A DNA stretch of 64,000 nt from Paenibacillus_E oryzisoli_A (GCF_050467285.1 NZ_JBCMUN010000001.1:248001-312000); one strand, 5' to 3'. Shown: positions 34,426 to 44,014, counted from the first letter of the stretch. Numbers and translations: made by a program. Notes: generated by a model not told the origin, from the sequence alone.

Positions 34426-35034
34426 ATGTCTCAACATGCTCAGCATAAGTTCAATTCCACGCAGCTCATCAAAAAAATCGTACCCAGCCTCGCCGTCAAC
34501 TGGCTCGCGCCGCTGCTCATCTACAACTGGCTGTGCGATGCCGTTGCGTCAGACACCGCCGCGCTGGCCATCAGCGCCTGCGTGCCGGTCGTATGGGTCA
34601 TCGCTACGATGCTCAAGACCCGCCGCGTCGACTGGATCGGCGTCATGGGCATTGCCGGGCTTGGCGTCGCCCTAGCCTTGTCGATGCTGACCGGCGGCGG
34701 CTCCTTGCCGCTCAAGCTGTATCATCCCCTGATCACGGGGACGATCGGTCTCGCCTTCGCCGGCTCCGCCTTGGCGAAAAAGCCGCTGCTCCTGACCGTG
34801 CTCCGAGCCGCCAAAATGGGCAACACTGCTCGCTTCGCGGATCGCGCTGTGCATCGCAAACTCACCGCCTTCTCGCTGCTGCTCGGGCTCGGCTTGATGC
34901 TGGATGCCGCACTGCACGTCGTGCTGGCTTTTACGCTGACAACAGGCGCTTTCCTGGTGGTATCGCGCTGCGTCACGGTGGGGCTGCTGTTGTTGCTCTT
35001 GGTGGTACGGTGGAGTTTGCAGAGGAACAAATAA
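34426..35034 (+). CDS. VC0807-family membrane protein
   Basis: A 202-residue protein with five or six hydrophobic helices, resembling the VC0807 family of unknown function: IVPSLAVNWLAPLLIYNWL near the start, VDWIGVMGIAGLGVALALSMLTGG, and PLKLYHPLITGTIGLAFAGSAL. The family has been likened to intracellular septation-type (YciB) proteins, but no activity is established. It is preceded by AAAAGGGAG and is divergent from the two-component genes. Confidence 0.7.
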   Translation: MSQHAQHKFNSTQLIKKIVPSLAVNWLAPLLIYNWLCDAVASDTAALAISACVPVVWVIATMLKTRRVDWIGVMGIAGLGVALALSMLTGGGSLPLKLYHPLITGTIGLAFAGSALAKKPLLLTVLRAAKMGNTARFADRAVHRKLTAFSLLLGLGLMLDAALHVVLAFTLTTGAFLVVSRCVTVGLLLLLLVVRWSLQRNK

Positions 35035-35042
35035 GCTAGTAG

Positions 35043-35076
35043 GGGGCGTTCCGCGGCAGCGGAACGGCCTTTTTTG
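35043..35076 (+). terminator. Intrinsic terminator after the VC0807-like gene
   Basis: GGCGTTCCGC and GCGGAACGGCC form a long stem followed by TTTTTT. Confidence 0.85.
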
Positions 35077-35124
35077 ACTATGGAGGAAACGCGGGAGGAG
35101 GCTAAGTCAGGGGGATCTGATGTA

Positions 35125-35325
35125 AACGTATGCAACCCCTCTTATTTTGCTCGTCTGGCCACAAATTCGGAAAATAGAGGTGGTAAACCCCTCTTAACCA
35201 CGCTCAAACGTGCCAATTCCGGGCTGACCGGCATATGTAAGCGTATCAACCCCTCTTATTTCGTGCAAAACGCCGCCAAAGTCCGAAATAGAAGTGGTAA
35301 ACCCCTCTTAATACTACAGAAGCGT
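35125..35325 (+). repeat. Hairpin array 6 (AACCCCTCTTA type), two ~115-bp units
   Basis: AACCCCTCTTA anchors are at 35134, 35186, 35248 and 35300: intervals 52, 62 and 52. In each unit the second site is a hairpin of the form AAATAGA-GGTGGTAAACCCC-TCTTAA. The CCCCTCTTA half-site is the reverse complement of the TAAGAGGGG core of array 2, 30 kb away, so arrays 2 and 6 are related but inverted. 35326-35434 has no gene. Confidence 0.82.
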
Positions 35326-35434
35326 GTCAATTCCTCGCAGCATCGGCCATCCGCCATCTTCACCAACACGAGTTAGAAAACGGCTTTGCCCGCTGACAAG
35401 AGGCAATGGAAAAGCATTGGTAGCACGCGCACGT

Positions 35435-35471
35435 AAAAAGCCCACAAGTTCCCCTGAGAACCGGTGGGCTT
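35435..35471 (-). terminator. Intrinsic terminator after the MFS gene
   Basis: On the minus strand GGGAAGCCCACC and GGTGGGCTT-type arms (AAGCCCAC/GTGGGCTT) pair, followed by TTTTT. Confidence 0.8.
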
Positions 35472-35481
35472 CCCTCCCGCA

Positions 35482-36684
35482 TTAACCTGCCTCCGCCGTC
35501 CGCCGATTCACATCCAGGCTGCGGCTCATATACACAAACCCCGCGCACACGAGCAGGACGCTCATCGTGACATAGAACACGGAGCGGAAGCCAAACTCCG
35601 CGGCCACATGGCTGCCGATCAGCGGGCCGAGCAGGTTGCCGAGGAACAGCGACGACGTGTTGAAGCCGTACGCCGTGCCCTGGATCTCGCTAGGCGCGAG
35701 CTTCATGACGAGTGCGTTCAGCGACGGAATCATGCCGCCGATGAACAGGCCGAGCATGAAGCGGCCGAACAGCAGCAGGCCGACGCCGGGCGCCAGCGCC
35801 TGCGGCAGAAAAGCGAGCGCCGCCATCGTCAGCGCGATGACGAGCGTCTTCCGCTGACCGATGCGGTCGCCAAGCCGCCCGAGCGTCGGGGCGCCGAACA
35901 GGTTGGCGATGCCTGTCAGCGCCACGATCAGCCCGGCAATCAGCGCCAGGTGCTGGCCAGCATACAGTGTCTTCGCGTAGACGGTCACGATCGGCTCGAT
36001 GCTCATCATGCCGATCTGGGTGATCAGCGAAGCCGCGAACACGGGCAGCAGCGGGCGGAAAAGCCGCCATGGCGTCCGCTGCCGCGTTTTTTTCGCCTTC
36101 GGGGGCTTGCGTTCCTCGCGGATGAACACCATCACGATGACGCTCGCGCACAGCATTAAGGCGCCCGTAAAGAAGAACACATGGCTGTAGCCGAGAAAGC
36201 TGGCCAGCAAGCCGCCGATCAGCGGCCCGATCAAGGTGCCGGCGATGGCGCCGGTCTGCAGCGTGCCGAGCGATTTGCCGGAATGCTCGGGCGGCGTCAA
36301 CGACGCCTGTAAGGATACGGCCATCGAGATGAAGCCGGAGAAGAAGCCGTTGAGCAAGCGCAGCCCCAAGAGCTGCCAGGGCTCGGTGACCAGCCCCATC
36401 AGCGCGGTGCAGATCGCCATGCCGAAGCCGGCGCGCAGCAGCATGACTTTGCGGCCGCGGCGATCGGCAATGGCGCCCCAGAGGGGCTGCGTAAGAAAGG
36501 ACGTGATGAACTGGGCGGCCACAATCCAGCCTGTCCAGCGCACAACGTCCTCGACACGGTGTACCCCGAGCTCGCCGATGTACAGCGGCAGAAAGGGCAG
36601 CACCAGGTTCATCCCGCACGTAATGGAGAAGTTCGCACCCCATAGAATCCACAGTGATTTTTTCCAATGTAAGGGGGTTGCCAT
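35482..36684 (-). CDS. MFS drug/metabolite exporter (DHA1, 12 helices)
   Basis: A 400-residue major facilitator with 12 predicted helices. The motif A loop between helices 2 and 3 is LWGAIADRRGRKVMLLRAG (about 63-81), repeated between helices 8 and 9 as LGRLGDRIGQRKTLVIAL. Motif C in helix 5 (GAIAGTLIGPLIGG) indicates an exporter. It resembles MdtG/multidrug-type efflux proteins of Bacillales. Substrate unknown. Confidence 0.93.
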   Translation of the reverse strand: MATPLHWKKSLWILWGANFSITCGMNLVLPFLPLYIGELGVHRVEDVVRWTGWIVAAQFITSFLTQPLWGAIADRRGRKVMLLRAGFGMAICTALMGLVTEPWQLLGLRLLNGFFSGFISMAVSLQASLTPPEHSGKSLGTLQTGAIAGTLIGPLIGGLLASFLGYSHVFFFTGALMLCASVIVMVFIREERKPPKAKKTRQRTPWRLFRPLLPVFAASLITQIGMMSIEPIVTVYAKTLYAGQHLALIAGLIVALTGIANLFGAPTLGRLGDRIGQRKTLVIALTMAALAFLPQALAPGVGLLLFGRFMLGLFIGGMIPSLNALVMKLAPSEIQGTAYGFNTSSLFLGNLLGPLIGSHVAAEFGFRSVFYVTMSVLLVCAGFVYMSRSLDVNRRTAEAG

Positions 36685-36743
36685 GAGAGGATCTCCTTTT
36701 CCGTCAGTAAGTTCAGTATCATCAGTATCCTCAAGTATAGCAT

Positions 36744-36784
36744 AAAAAAAACGATCCCCAACGGATAGGCCGCTGAGGATTGTC
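36744..36784 (-). terminator. Intrinsic terminator after the 81-residue membrane protein gene
   Basis: On the minus strand an imperfect stem (ACAATCCTCAGCGG pairing with CCGTTGGGGATCGT) is followed by a run of at least seven T. Confidence 0.7.
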
Positions 36785-36803
36785 GAGTAAAATGGTTGTT
36801 CTG

Positions 36804-37049
36804 CTAATTATTTGACGCAATAGCGCCGAAGAAAGCTACGAAGAAGAGAATATAAAGCACGATCCCGATGGCGGCCCAAATGAGCGATGCTTTGGCGTAA
36901 TTCGATTTGGTCGGATTCTCACTCTTGCTGAACGCCCAAACGAATAGAAGCACAATGTTGACAATTGGAATCGCCAGCAGAAAAATCGTGAGCATCCACG
37001 ACTTCACACTAATGACCGGCGCTTGTTGTTCTTCCATAGGGTACTTCAT
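36804..37049 (-). CDS. Small two-helix membrane protein
   Basis: An 81-residue protein: a short N-terminal cytoplasmic part with APVISVKSWMLTIFLL, two membrane helices (about 18-42 and 55-76) and a polar hairpin SKSENPTKSNYAKAS between them. Similar small proteins are widespread in Paenibacillus and related Firmicutes; function unknown. The start may be the listed ATG or the ATG four codons later; AAGGAAGGGAG lies just upstream of both. Confidence 0.75.
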   Translation of the reverse strand: MKYPMEEQQAPVISVKSWMLTIFLLAIPIVNIVLLFVWAFSKSENPTKSNYAKASLIWAAIGIVLYILFFVAFFGAIASNN

Positions 37050-37157
37050 CTCCCTTCCTTAGTCACATCCCTTTAACTGTATGCCGTGCCGGGTGGAATA
37101 TGACTGGATATGGAAGGGATTCCCACTATTTCAGCGATAGCTGCCACGCCGAAAAGG

Positions 37158-38054
37158 TTAGCGGAATCGCTTATCTTTGGAAAATTGCTGCCGATAACTC
37201 CGCGGGGACATTCCCTCCAGCTTCGTAAAGCTGGCCGTAAAATAAGCGGCCTGCTCAAACCCTACCTCCTGCGCGATATGGGCGACGGGGAGATTCGTTT
37301 GCATAAGCAGCAGCTTCGCTTGCTCGATGCGAATGTGCAGCAGGTAAGCGACCGGGGAGCAGCCGTATTCTTTTTGCATGCAGCGGGCGATATAGACAGG
37401 ATGAAAATTCAGCTCATCGCCGATCTGCTTGGCGGAGAAGGCTTCGCGGTAATGCTGCCGCAGGTAGGAGGCGGCTTTCTCAGCGCATGTGCGGGCAGCC
37501 GACGGCGTCTCGGAGTCCGAAGAGAGGGCGAGCTGCCGAAGCACCTCCTGAAAGACAAGCTGCTCAGACATTCGCACGGAGCTGACATGCGCATGAGGCT
37601 GAAGCTGGGCAAGCTGCTCCAACAAGTCGTACATTTTCTCCGGATGCAGCAAAGTTGTATATTGCGGGATCCGCAGAGAGAACGGGGCCACAACAAAAGC
37701 CTCGATCTCTCTTTCGCTAACCGGCGGTTCTTCGAGCAGCAGCGGTTCCATCCGGGGATCGTCATGCGCCCAAGAGCCGCTGGCGTGAAAATGCAGCCAA
37801 TACGTCCACGTAAGCTCCTCACAAGGCTGTGTCGAATAATGATACCGATCAGGCCGCAAAATAATCGCTTGCCCCGGCCGTACTTCGTAGCGGGCATCCT
37901 CCTCTCCGATGTACAAGCAACCCGCTGTCGTAATGAGCAGATCGAACACTTGAATGTTGCTTCGGCTCGGGTGATGCCCGCCTTGCGGAATATAACTAAG
38001 CCCGCTTGTGATGTAATGAGGGATAGGCGGGACGGTAAAAGTCAGATATGCCAT
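37158..38054 (-). CDS. AraC-family regulator with cupin domain
   Basis: A 298-residue AraC protein. The N-terminal cupin (about 30-100) has LLITTAGCLYIGEEDARYEV and GQAIILRPDRYHYS. The C-terminal DNA-binding pair is FSAKQIGDELNFHPVYIARCM and HIAQEVGFEQAAYFTASFTKLEG. ATG 38054 follows AAGGTGG closely; an in-frame ATG at 38123 would add 23 residues without homology. It is divergent from the MATE transporter, which it may control. Confidence 0.9.
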   Translation of the reverse strand: MAYLTFTVPPIPHYITSGLSYIPQGGHHPSRSNIQVFDLLITTAGCLYIGEEDARYEVRPGQAIILRPDRYHYSTQPCEELTWTYWLHFHASGSWAHDDPRMEPLLLEEPPVSEREIEAFVVAPFSLRIPQYTTLLHPEKMYDLLEQLAQLQPHAHVSSVRMSEQLVFQEVLRQLALSSDSETPSAARTCAEKAASYLRQHYREAFSAKQIGDELNFHPVYIARCMQKEYGCSPVAYLLHIRIEQAKLLLMQTNLPVAHIAQEVGFEQAAYFTASFTKLEGMSPRSYRQQFSKDKRFR

Positions 38055-38141
38055 GAAGCCACCTTCTTGCACAAGAATAATGAGGTTGGAATTACATAAG
38101 TTTGCGTTGCGATGCTGATACATGAACCTTATTAAACCGTC

Positions 38142-38165
38142 TATAATGTTGAACTATTGATAGTT
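38142..38165 (+). promoter_or_regulatory. -10 box and operator-like palindrome before the MATE gene
   Basis: A consensus TATAAT (38142-38147) is followed by the perfect 14-base palindrome AACTATTGATAGTT (38152-38165), which would span the transcription start. No clear -35 hexamer is present. A repressor site or dimer operator is inferred. Confidence 0.4.
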
Positions 38166-38188
38166 TTAATTTTACAACAAAAGAGACG

Positions 38189-39592
38189 GTGGCGGAGATG
38201 GAATCACAAAAAAACAGGTATTCCTTATGGGTGCTGGCTTGGCCCATTTTTATCGAACTGCTGTTGCAGCTCCTTCTAGGCGCTGCGGATACGCTGATGG
38301 TCAGCCGCGTGTCGGATGATGCAGTCGCCGTGGTCGGGCTTGCGAATCAGATTTTCCAGGCGGTGATGATTCTGTTCATGACGGTGGCGAGCGGTGCCGG
38401 CATTTTGATTGCCCAGAGGCTGGGTGCCGGGAAGCACGAAGATGCGCGCTCCGTCGGCATCATGGCCATTACCATCAGCGGCGCGATCGGCCTTGTGCTC
38501 AGCATCGTGCTGTACGTCTGGGCGGTCCCGCTGGCGAGGGTGTTCCAACTCGAAGAGCGGTTGATTCCTCTGGCCCGGACGTACATCTCCATCGTCGGCA
38601 GCGGCATGGTGCTTACGGCCTTAACCGCATCGCTAAGCACGGTGATCCGCAATACAGGCAACACCAAAGCGCCGATGGTGACGGCAATCGGAATGAACGC
38701 TATCCACGTGTTTATGAACTACGGGTTTATTTACGGTGCGTTTGGATTCCCGCAGCTAGGCCTTGAAGGGGTTGCAGTTTCCACGCTGATCTCCAGGCTG
38801 TTGGCGACTTGCGTCCTGTTTTACCTGTTTCTCTCCGTCTTCGAACGGCGCATCGCTTGGCGCGATCTCGGTGCGTTTGACCGCAAGCTTTTTCGCGAAA
38901 TTCTTAAAATCGGCTGGCCGCTCGGCGTCAATATGTCGTCCTGGGTGCTGTCACAGCTCGCTATTTACGCGTTCCTCGCGATGATGGGGGCGGCAGCCTT
39001 GGCGGCTCGCACGTATATGAATACGCTTGAATCGATTTGCTTCATGCTCGGATACTCCATCGCGCTCGCTGCGCAAATCCAGATCGCTCACCTGTATGGG
39101 GCGGGCCGCATGGATCAAGCTTATCGCAGCGGCTATCGCGGAACATGGATCGGCCTTGCCCTGGTAGGCTGCAACAGCTTGATTTTGCTCGGGATCGGGC
39201 GCAGTTTTCTCGGCTTTTTCACAACGGATGCGGATATCGTGCAGCTCGCTTTATCCTGCCTAGTGCTGACCGCCGTGCTGCAGCCCGGCCGCATGATCAA
39301 CATGGGCTTCGGCAATGCCCTGAATGCGATCGGGGATACCCGGTTCAACATGGTGATCTCGATTATTTTTATGTGGGGAGCCGCTGCGGGGCTGTCGTAC
39401 TTCCTTGGCCTGCGGCTCGGTTGGGGACTGACCGGCGTCTACATCGCCATGATGTGCGACGAATATGCGAGAGGCTTGCTGGTCGCGCTGCGCTGGCGCT
39501 ACCAGAGAAGGAAGCGTCTGAGACTGGAAGCGCACCTGGGCACAGTGGACGCAAGCGTACCGCTCCTCCCTTCGGAGGGCCGCAGCGCATAG
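38189..39592 (+). CDS. MATE-family efflux transporter
   Basis: A 467-residue MATE protein with 12 helices in two halves. Characteristic segments: WPIFIELLLQLLLGAADTLMVSRVSDDAVAVVGLANQ at the start, GAGILIAQRLGAGKHEDA, GLEGVAVSTLISRL, then the second half beginning IGWPLGVNMSSW. It likely exports cationic compounds using Na+ or H+. The start may be GTG 38189 or ATG 38198; neither has a strong ribosome site. Confidence 0.93.
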   Translation: MAEMESQKNRYSLWVLAWPIFIELLLQLLLGAADTLMVSRVSDDAVAVVGLANQIFQAVMILFMTVASGAGILIAQRLGAGKHEDARSVGIMAITISGAIGLVLSIVLYVWAVPLARVFQLEERLIPLARTYISIVGSGMVLTALTASLSTVIRNTGNTKAPMVTAIGMNAIHVFMNYGFIYGAFGFPQLGLEGVAVSTLISRLLATCVLFYLFLSVFERRIAWRDLGAFDRKLFREILKIGWPLGVNMSSWVLSQLAIYAFLAMMGAAALAARTYMNTLESICFMLGYSIALAAQIQIAHLYGAGRMDQAYRSGYRGTWIGLALVGCNSLILLGIGRSFLGFFTTDADIVQLALSCLVLTAVLQPGRMINMGFGNALNAIGDTRFNMVISIIFMWGAAAGLSYFLGLRLGWGLTGVYIAMMCDEYARGLLVALRWRYQRRKRLRLEAHLGTVDASVPLLPSEGRSA

Positions 39593-39778
39593 GATTTTCC
39601 AACCTTCTGCTTCAATATTAAGCCGTTTCGCGTTGCATAATAGTCAGGACGACCGCAGCATGACGAAGCGGCAGCCGACATCGATGCAGCGTGCCGCGGC
39701 TTTTCTGGTCTTGTAAAAGTTTTCTCCTCTCCTCGGCTCTGGTATGATGAGGAAAAACGGGATGAGGGAGTTTCGCGC

Positions 39779-40117
39779 ATGAACATAAGCAAGTTGATTG
39801 TTGTTGGCATCGTTGCCCTGAGTTTATCTGCCTGCGGAAATAACCATAATGATACTGTAGCGCCATCGTCGTCCGCGGCGGTTAAGGCGGATTCCGCAAA
39901 TGTTGCAACCCTGTATCAGAATTACTGCATGTCCTGCCACGGCACACAGCTGCAAGGCGGACAAGGTCCGAACCTGCAAAAAGTCGGAGAACGTCTCGAC
40001 GAAGCGGCCATTATCAAGCAAATTCAAAAGGGCGGAGGCGGCATGCCCCCGTTTCAAGTTGCCATGAAGGACGAGGAGTTGAAAGCACTCGCATCCTGGC
40101 TTGCACAGCTTAAATAG
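39779..40117 (+). CDS. Lipoprotein cytochrome c (c-551/CccB-like)
   Basis: A 112-residue small lipid-anchored cytochrome c. Signal peptide with lipobox LSAC (Cys19), a Ser/Ala linker, heme motif CMSCH (50-54) and axial Met89 in GGGMPPF. It resembles cytochrome c-551 of Bacillales, which shuttles electrons between the bc complex and the caa3 oxidase; the caa3 genes are 17 kb away in this window. It is monocistronic. Confidence 0.92.
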   Translation: MNISKLIVVGIVALSLSACGNNHNDTVAPSSSAAVKADSANVATLYQNYCMSCHGTQLQGGQGPNLQKVGERLDEAAIIKQIQKGGGGMPPFQVAMKDEELKALASWLAQLK

Positions 40118-40214
40118 TGACAAAGATTGGAAGGGTTAAGCTGCCATTTAGGCTGCCTACACAATTTCTTCACATTTGTCATGTACACTAGGGGCAATAG
40201 GAGAGTGATGGAAG

Positions 40215-42230
40215 GTGCAGCACTTGAATGGACAGTCCCAGCAACGTGTGAAAAAGAAAAAAGCTTCACCCAATCGTCTGGGAGCAACACTTACATTAAT
40301 TTTATTTATGGTTGGCTTGCCTGTTCTGTCCGTCATCGGCATGGAATTTCTGGAAAGAGGCTCCATGTCCCAAACGATGTCGTGGCTTACGGCAAATCAA
40401 CCGTTATTTGTTTTAAACGTCATTCTAACGTTTTGCCTGTTGGCGCTTGTGTACGCCCTTGTCGGATCGCTGGCTATTTCCGGTGCGATTACGACAGCAG
40501 TGCTGGGATTGATGGCCTTGATTTCGTATATGAAAGTCAAAATGATTGGCGAACCGTTCTTCCCTTGGGATATCCTGCTCAATAAGGAAGGCATGGACAT
40601 CTCTTCGCTTGTAACGGGCAAAGCCGCCCTGATCCGGATTATCGCCGTTATCGTGATCGTGCTGGCCGTGTTGGCGCTGCGCTGGATCATTCCGCGCGTG
40701 ACGATTCCGGTCGTCGCCCGGGCTGCGTTGGGGCTGATCTCGCTGTATGCGCTGTACGCTTTCGGCGTCAAGACACCGCTCGCAAGCAAAATGATTAACC
40801 ATGCAGGCGTGAGCGAAATCGTCTGGGATCAGCAGCAAAACTATGCGAACAACGGGCTTGCCCTGGCGTTCACGCTGAACGTCAAGAACTCGATCGTGCA
40901 GAAGCCCGATACGTATAACGAGACGGCGATTGCCTCCGCGGCGGCGGGGATTGGGCAGGCGGAAGTCAGCGGCGCGACGAGCGCAGGGCTGAAAAAAGCC
41001 GTCAGCTTGCCGGCGGGCAAGAAACCGAACATTATTTTTATCATGAGTGAAGCGTTCTGGGATCCGACGCTGCTGACGAACGTCAAATTTAGCGAAGATC
41101 CGGTTCCGACCATTCATCGATTGCAGAAGGAATCGGCGGCAGGCTACCTGCTTTCGCCGCAATTCGGGGGCGGAACAGCCAACGTGGAGTTTGAGGTGCT
41201 GACCGGGAATTCCATGAGCTTCCTGCCAGGCGGATCCATCCCGTATCAACAGTACGTTTCCAAGCCGCTGCCGAGTTTGGCCAGTTATTTTGCCGGCATG
41301 GGGTATAAGAGCATGGGCATTCACTCCTACGAAGGCTGGTTCTGGGATCGGAACACGGTGTATAAGCAGCTTGGCTTCGAAACGTTCAAGAGCAGCGAGT
41401 ACTTCACGAATCCGGAGATCAAAGGGTACTTTATCTCGGATGCGGAAGTAGCCCGCAATATCACGGCCGAGACGGATAAAACCGAAAATCCGATGTTCAT
41501 TTACACGGTGACCATGCAAAATCACGGACCGTACGATGAGCCTCGTTACGGCGAGAATAAATATAAAGCGGAAGGTAACCTTTCCGCACAAGCCAAAAGC
41601 ATTCTGGAGACGTACACGCAAGGCGCGCACGACGCCGATCAAAGCCTACAAATGCTGATCGACCATTATTCGGAGTCCGATGAGCCGACGATGCTCATCT
41701 TCTATGGCGATCATCTGCCGATGCTGGGCATGGACTATCAGGTGTACAAAGAAGCAGGCTTTATCTCTACAAGCAACGCCAATGAATGGTCACTGGAAGA
41801 GAACAAGAAAATGCACAGTACTCCGCTTGTGATGTGGTCCAATTTTACGATGCCGAAAGAAGGTCTCGGCACGATCAGCGCCTCGTTCCTAGGCGCACAT
41901 GTGCTGGATATGCTGCAGCTGCAGAAACCGGCGAACTTTACACTGGACAGCGAAGTAGCGAAACAGACACCGGGGTTGCTCGGCAACCTTGTTATCGACA
42001 GCAACGGCGAGCTGCATGCTAAAGAGCCTGAAACGATACAGCCGCTGCTAACTGATTACCGCAACGTCCAATATGATCTGATGTTCGGCAAACAGTTCCT
42101 GGCGAATTATATCGACCACGAATATTTGACGAAAAGCTCTCAGCCGAATTATAACACCGAACTCACCGCGGCCGCTGATGGCGAGCATGCGGAAGCGGAA
42201 GGCGCAGGTAGACCTGCGGCAAGTCAATAG
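40215..42230 (+). CDS. LTA synthase-family sulfatase-fold membrane protein
   Basis: A 671-residue protein with five membrane helices (to about residue 185) and an extracellular sulfatase-type domain. The nucleophile is Thr321 in GGGTANVEFEVLTG; metal ligands are Glu in FIMSEAFWDP and Asp499-His500 in FYGDHLPMLG; NHGPYDEP is the phosphate-side motif. It is an LtaS/YfnI/YqgS-like enzyme or glycerol-phosphate transferase. The start is GTG 40215, with AGGAG nine bases upstream. The C-terminus ends in an Ala/Glu-rich tail. Followed by a terminator. Confidence 0.92.
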   Translation: MQHLNGQSQQRVKKKKASPNRLGATLTLILFMVGLPVLSVIGMEFLERGSMSQTMSWLTANQPLFVLNVILTFCLLALVYALVGSLAISGAITTAVLGLMALISYMKVKMIGEPFFPWDILLNKEGMDISSLVTGKAALIRIIAVIVIVLAVLALRWIIPRVTIPVVARAALGLISLYALYAFGVKTPLASKMINHAGVSEIVWDQQQNYANNGLALAFTLNVKNSIVQKPDTYNETAIASAAAGIGQAEVSGATSAGLKKAVSLPAGKKPNIIFIMSEAFWDPTLLTNVKFSEDPVPTIHRLQKESAAGYLLSPQFGGGTANVEFEVLTGNSMSFLPGGSIPYQQYVSKPLPSLASYFAGMGYKSMGIHSYEGWFWDRNTVYKQLGFETFKSSEYFTNPEIKGYFISDAEVARNITAETDKTENPMFIYTVTMQNHGPYDEPRYGENKYKAEGNLSAQAKSILETYTQGAHDADQSLQMLIDHYSESDEPTMLIFYGDHLPMLGMDYQVYKEAGFISTSNANEWSLEENKKMHSTPLVMWSNFTMPKEGLGTISASFLGAHVLDMLQLQKPANFTLDSEVAKQTPGLLGNLVIDSNGELHAKEPETIQPLLTDYRNVQYDLMFGKQFLANYIDHEYLTKSSQPNYNTELTAAADGEHAEAEGAGRPAASQ

Positions 42231-42233
42231 AAG

Positions 42234-42268
42234 AAGCTCCGCTCCCTGACAGGGGGGCGGAGCTTTGT
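42234..42268 (+). terminator. Intrinsic terminator after the LTA synthase-like gene
   Basis: AAGCTCCGCTCCC pairs with GGGGGGCGGAGCTT, followed by TGTT. The T-run is short but the stem is strong. Confidence 0.65.
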
Positions 42269-42389
42269 TAGTTTCGCCCCCAAAATAATCCTTGCCACTC
42301 CCAGGGGAATTTTGGTATTATATTCTTCCGTCTCTACGCGGCGGCTGCACGACAACTGGCTGATAATCGATTCAATCAGGAGGTGTACC

Positions 42390-43169
42390 ATGCTTTTCGC
42401 GGTATTAGCGCGCAAGGCTTATGCAAGAAATCTGCAATACCGAGGCTCTCATTTGCTTCATAATCTTGTCAGTATGGTATTCGGCTACATCTACGCCAGC
42501 ATCTGGTCGGGGCTGGGCAGCGATGCCTCGCTCGGCGAGTACGGCGCGCAAGGCATGATCGCCTACATCGCTTGCAATCAAGCGATTCTGTGGGTCACAC
42601 AGTTCGGCACCAACGGTCTCGGACTCGAGCAGGCGGTGCGAACGGGGCAAATCGCGGTCGATCTCATGCGGCCGGTGCATCTGTTCTATCAGGCGATGAG
42701 CCGGGAATGGGGGCAGCTTGCCTATCAATTTCTATGGAAAAGCGTTCCGATCTACGTCCTCTACATCTTCATCTTCCACTTACAGCTTCCAAAACAGCTC
42801 AGCATGTACGCCTGGGCGGCTATTGCGCTTCTCTGCGCAGCTTATATTTCCATCTGCATGAATTACTTAATCGGCGCCATGGCGCTGTGGACAACCGAAT
42901 CCCGCTGGCTGTACTGGGTCAATTATGCGTTCAGCATGCTGTTATCGGGCTTTTTTATTCCGGTCGAGTGGCTGCCGGCATGGCTCCGAACGATCAGTCA
43001 CTACACGCCGTATCCGTTTCTGCTGTACTATCCGACGCGCATCTACCTTGGTATGGAGCACGACAGGACGGTTATACTCGGCTCACTCCTGTGGGGCGCG
43101 ATATTCACCGCAGCGTGTCTCGGACTGACGCGGTTGGTGCGCCATAAACTGGAGGTGCAGGGCGGATGA
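42390..43169 (+). CDS. ABC-2 exporter permease A
   Basis: A 259-residue membrane protein with six helices, of the ABC-2/DUF990-like type that pairs with DrrA/NodI-like ATPases. It begins MLFAVLARKAYARNLQYRGSHLL and has a central QFGTNGLGLEQAVRTGQIAVDLMRPVHL segment. ATG 42390 follows AGGAGGTG, preferred to an upstream in-frame start at 42312. It overlaps the second permease by four bases. Confidence 0.88.
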   Translation: MLFAVLARKAYARNLQYRGSHLLHNLVSMVFGYIYASIWSGLGSDASLGEYGAQGMIAYIACNQAILWVTQFGTNGLGLEQAVRTGQIAVDLMRPVHLFYQAMSREWGQLAYQFLWKSVPIYVLYIFIFHLQLPKQLSMYAWAAIALLCAAYISICMNYLIGAMALWTTESRWLYWVNYAFSMLLSGFFIPVEWLPAWLRTISHYTPYPFLLYYPTRIYLGMEHDRTVILGSLLWGAIFTAACLGLTRLVRHKLEVQGG

Positions 43170-43957
43170 TGTCGATTAAGCTCTATCTGCTCCTGATTAG
43201 GGCGAGCATGCGCAGCCGCATGCAGTATAAAATGAATTTCCTGTTTAGCATGGCAATGGCGTCCTGCGTGCATGTGTCGGAGTTTCTCATGGTGGCGCTC
43301 GTCATGATGAAATTCGGCTCAATCAAAGGCTGGTCGCTTTACGAAGTGTGCTACTTGTACGGTATTATGATGCTCTCGCGTGCGATTTATCGGACGTTGG
43401 CTTCGGATGTGCATCACTTGGAAAAATATTTGGTCTCCGGCGATCTCGACGCCCTGATTATCCGACCCATCCCGGTCTTGCTGGCGCTCATGACGCAAAA
43501 TGCCAAAATCCTGTTCGCCGAGCTCGGCCAAGGCACCATTCTCCTGGTCATCGCCATGCGAGCGCTGATGGGGCAAGGGCAGATCGGCTGGGAAGCCATA
43601 CCCCTCACCGTGCTGGTCATTCTGTCGGGCGCGGCCATTCTATTCGCGATTGGACTCGCAACTTCGGCCCTCGGCTTCTGGCTGACGCGCATCGAATCGC
43701 TCCAGAACATGACCGAAGACGCTTCCCAAACTGCGGCTAGATATCCGCTTTCGCTGTATCCAAAGTGGCTGCAGACAGCTTTTCTCGCGGTGGTCCCGGT
43801 CGGTTTCGTAAATTACATCCCGTCCTTATTCATTCTGAGGCATGACGGCGGCCTGCTGTTCCTCCTCGGCACTGTCCTGGTTGCAGCGCTGGCCCTCTAC
43901 CTTGCCATGCAGCTATGGAAGCTGGGACTGTCACGTTATCAAAGCACAGGCAGTTAG
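43166..43957 (+). CDS. ABC-2 exporter permease B
   Basis: A 263-residue six-helix partner permease, similar in plan to the preceding gene: LIRASMRSRMQYKMNFLF at the start, KYLVSGDLDALIIRPIPVLLAL in the middle (matching the LMRPVHL region of its partner) and YPLSLYPKWLQTAFLAVVPVGFVNYIPS near the end. The two permeases probably form a heterodimer. ATGA overlap with permease A. Confidence 0.88.
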   Translation: MMSIKLYLLLIRASMRSRMQYKMNFLFSMAMASCVHVSEFLMVALVMMKFGSIKGWSLYEVCYLYGIMMLSRAIYRTLASDVHHLEKYLVSGDLDALIIRPIPVLLALMTQNAKILFAELGQGTILLVIAMRALMGQGQIGWEAIPLTVLVILSGAAILFAIGLATSALGFWLTRIESLQNMTEDASQTAARYPLSLYPKWLQTAFLAVVPVGFVNYIPSLFILRHDGGLLFLLGTVLVAALALYLAMQLWKLGLSRYQSTGS

Positions 43958-44014
43958 ATCTCGCTAGACGTTGCTGCATCGCATAGACAACCAATAACAA
44001 GGAGGATCGAACGC

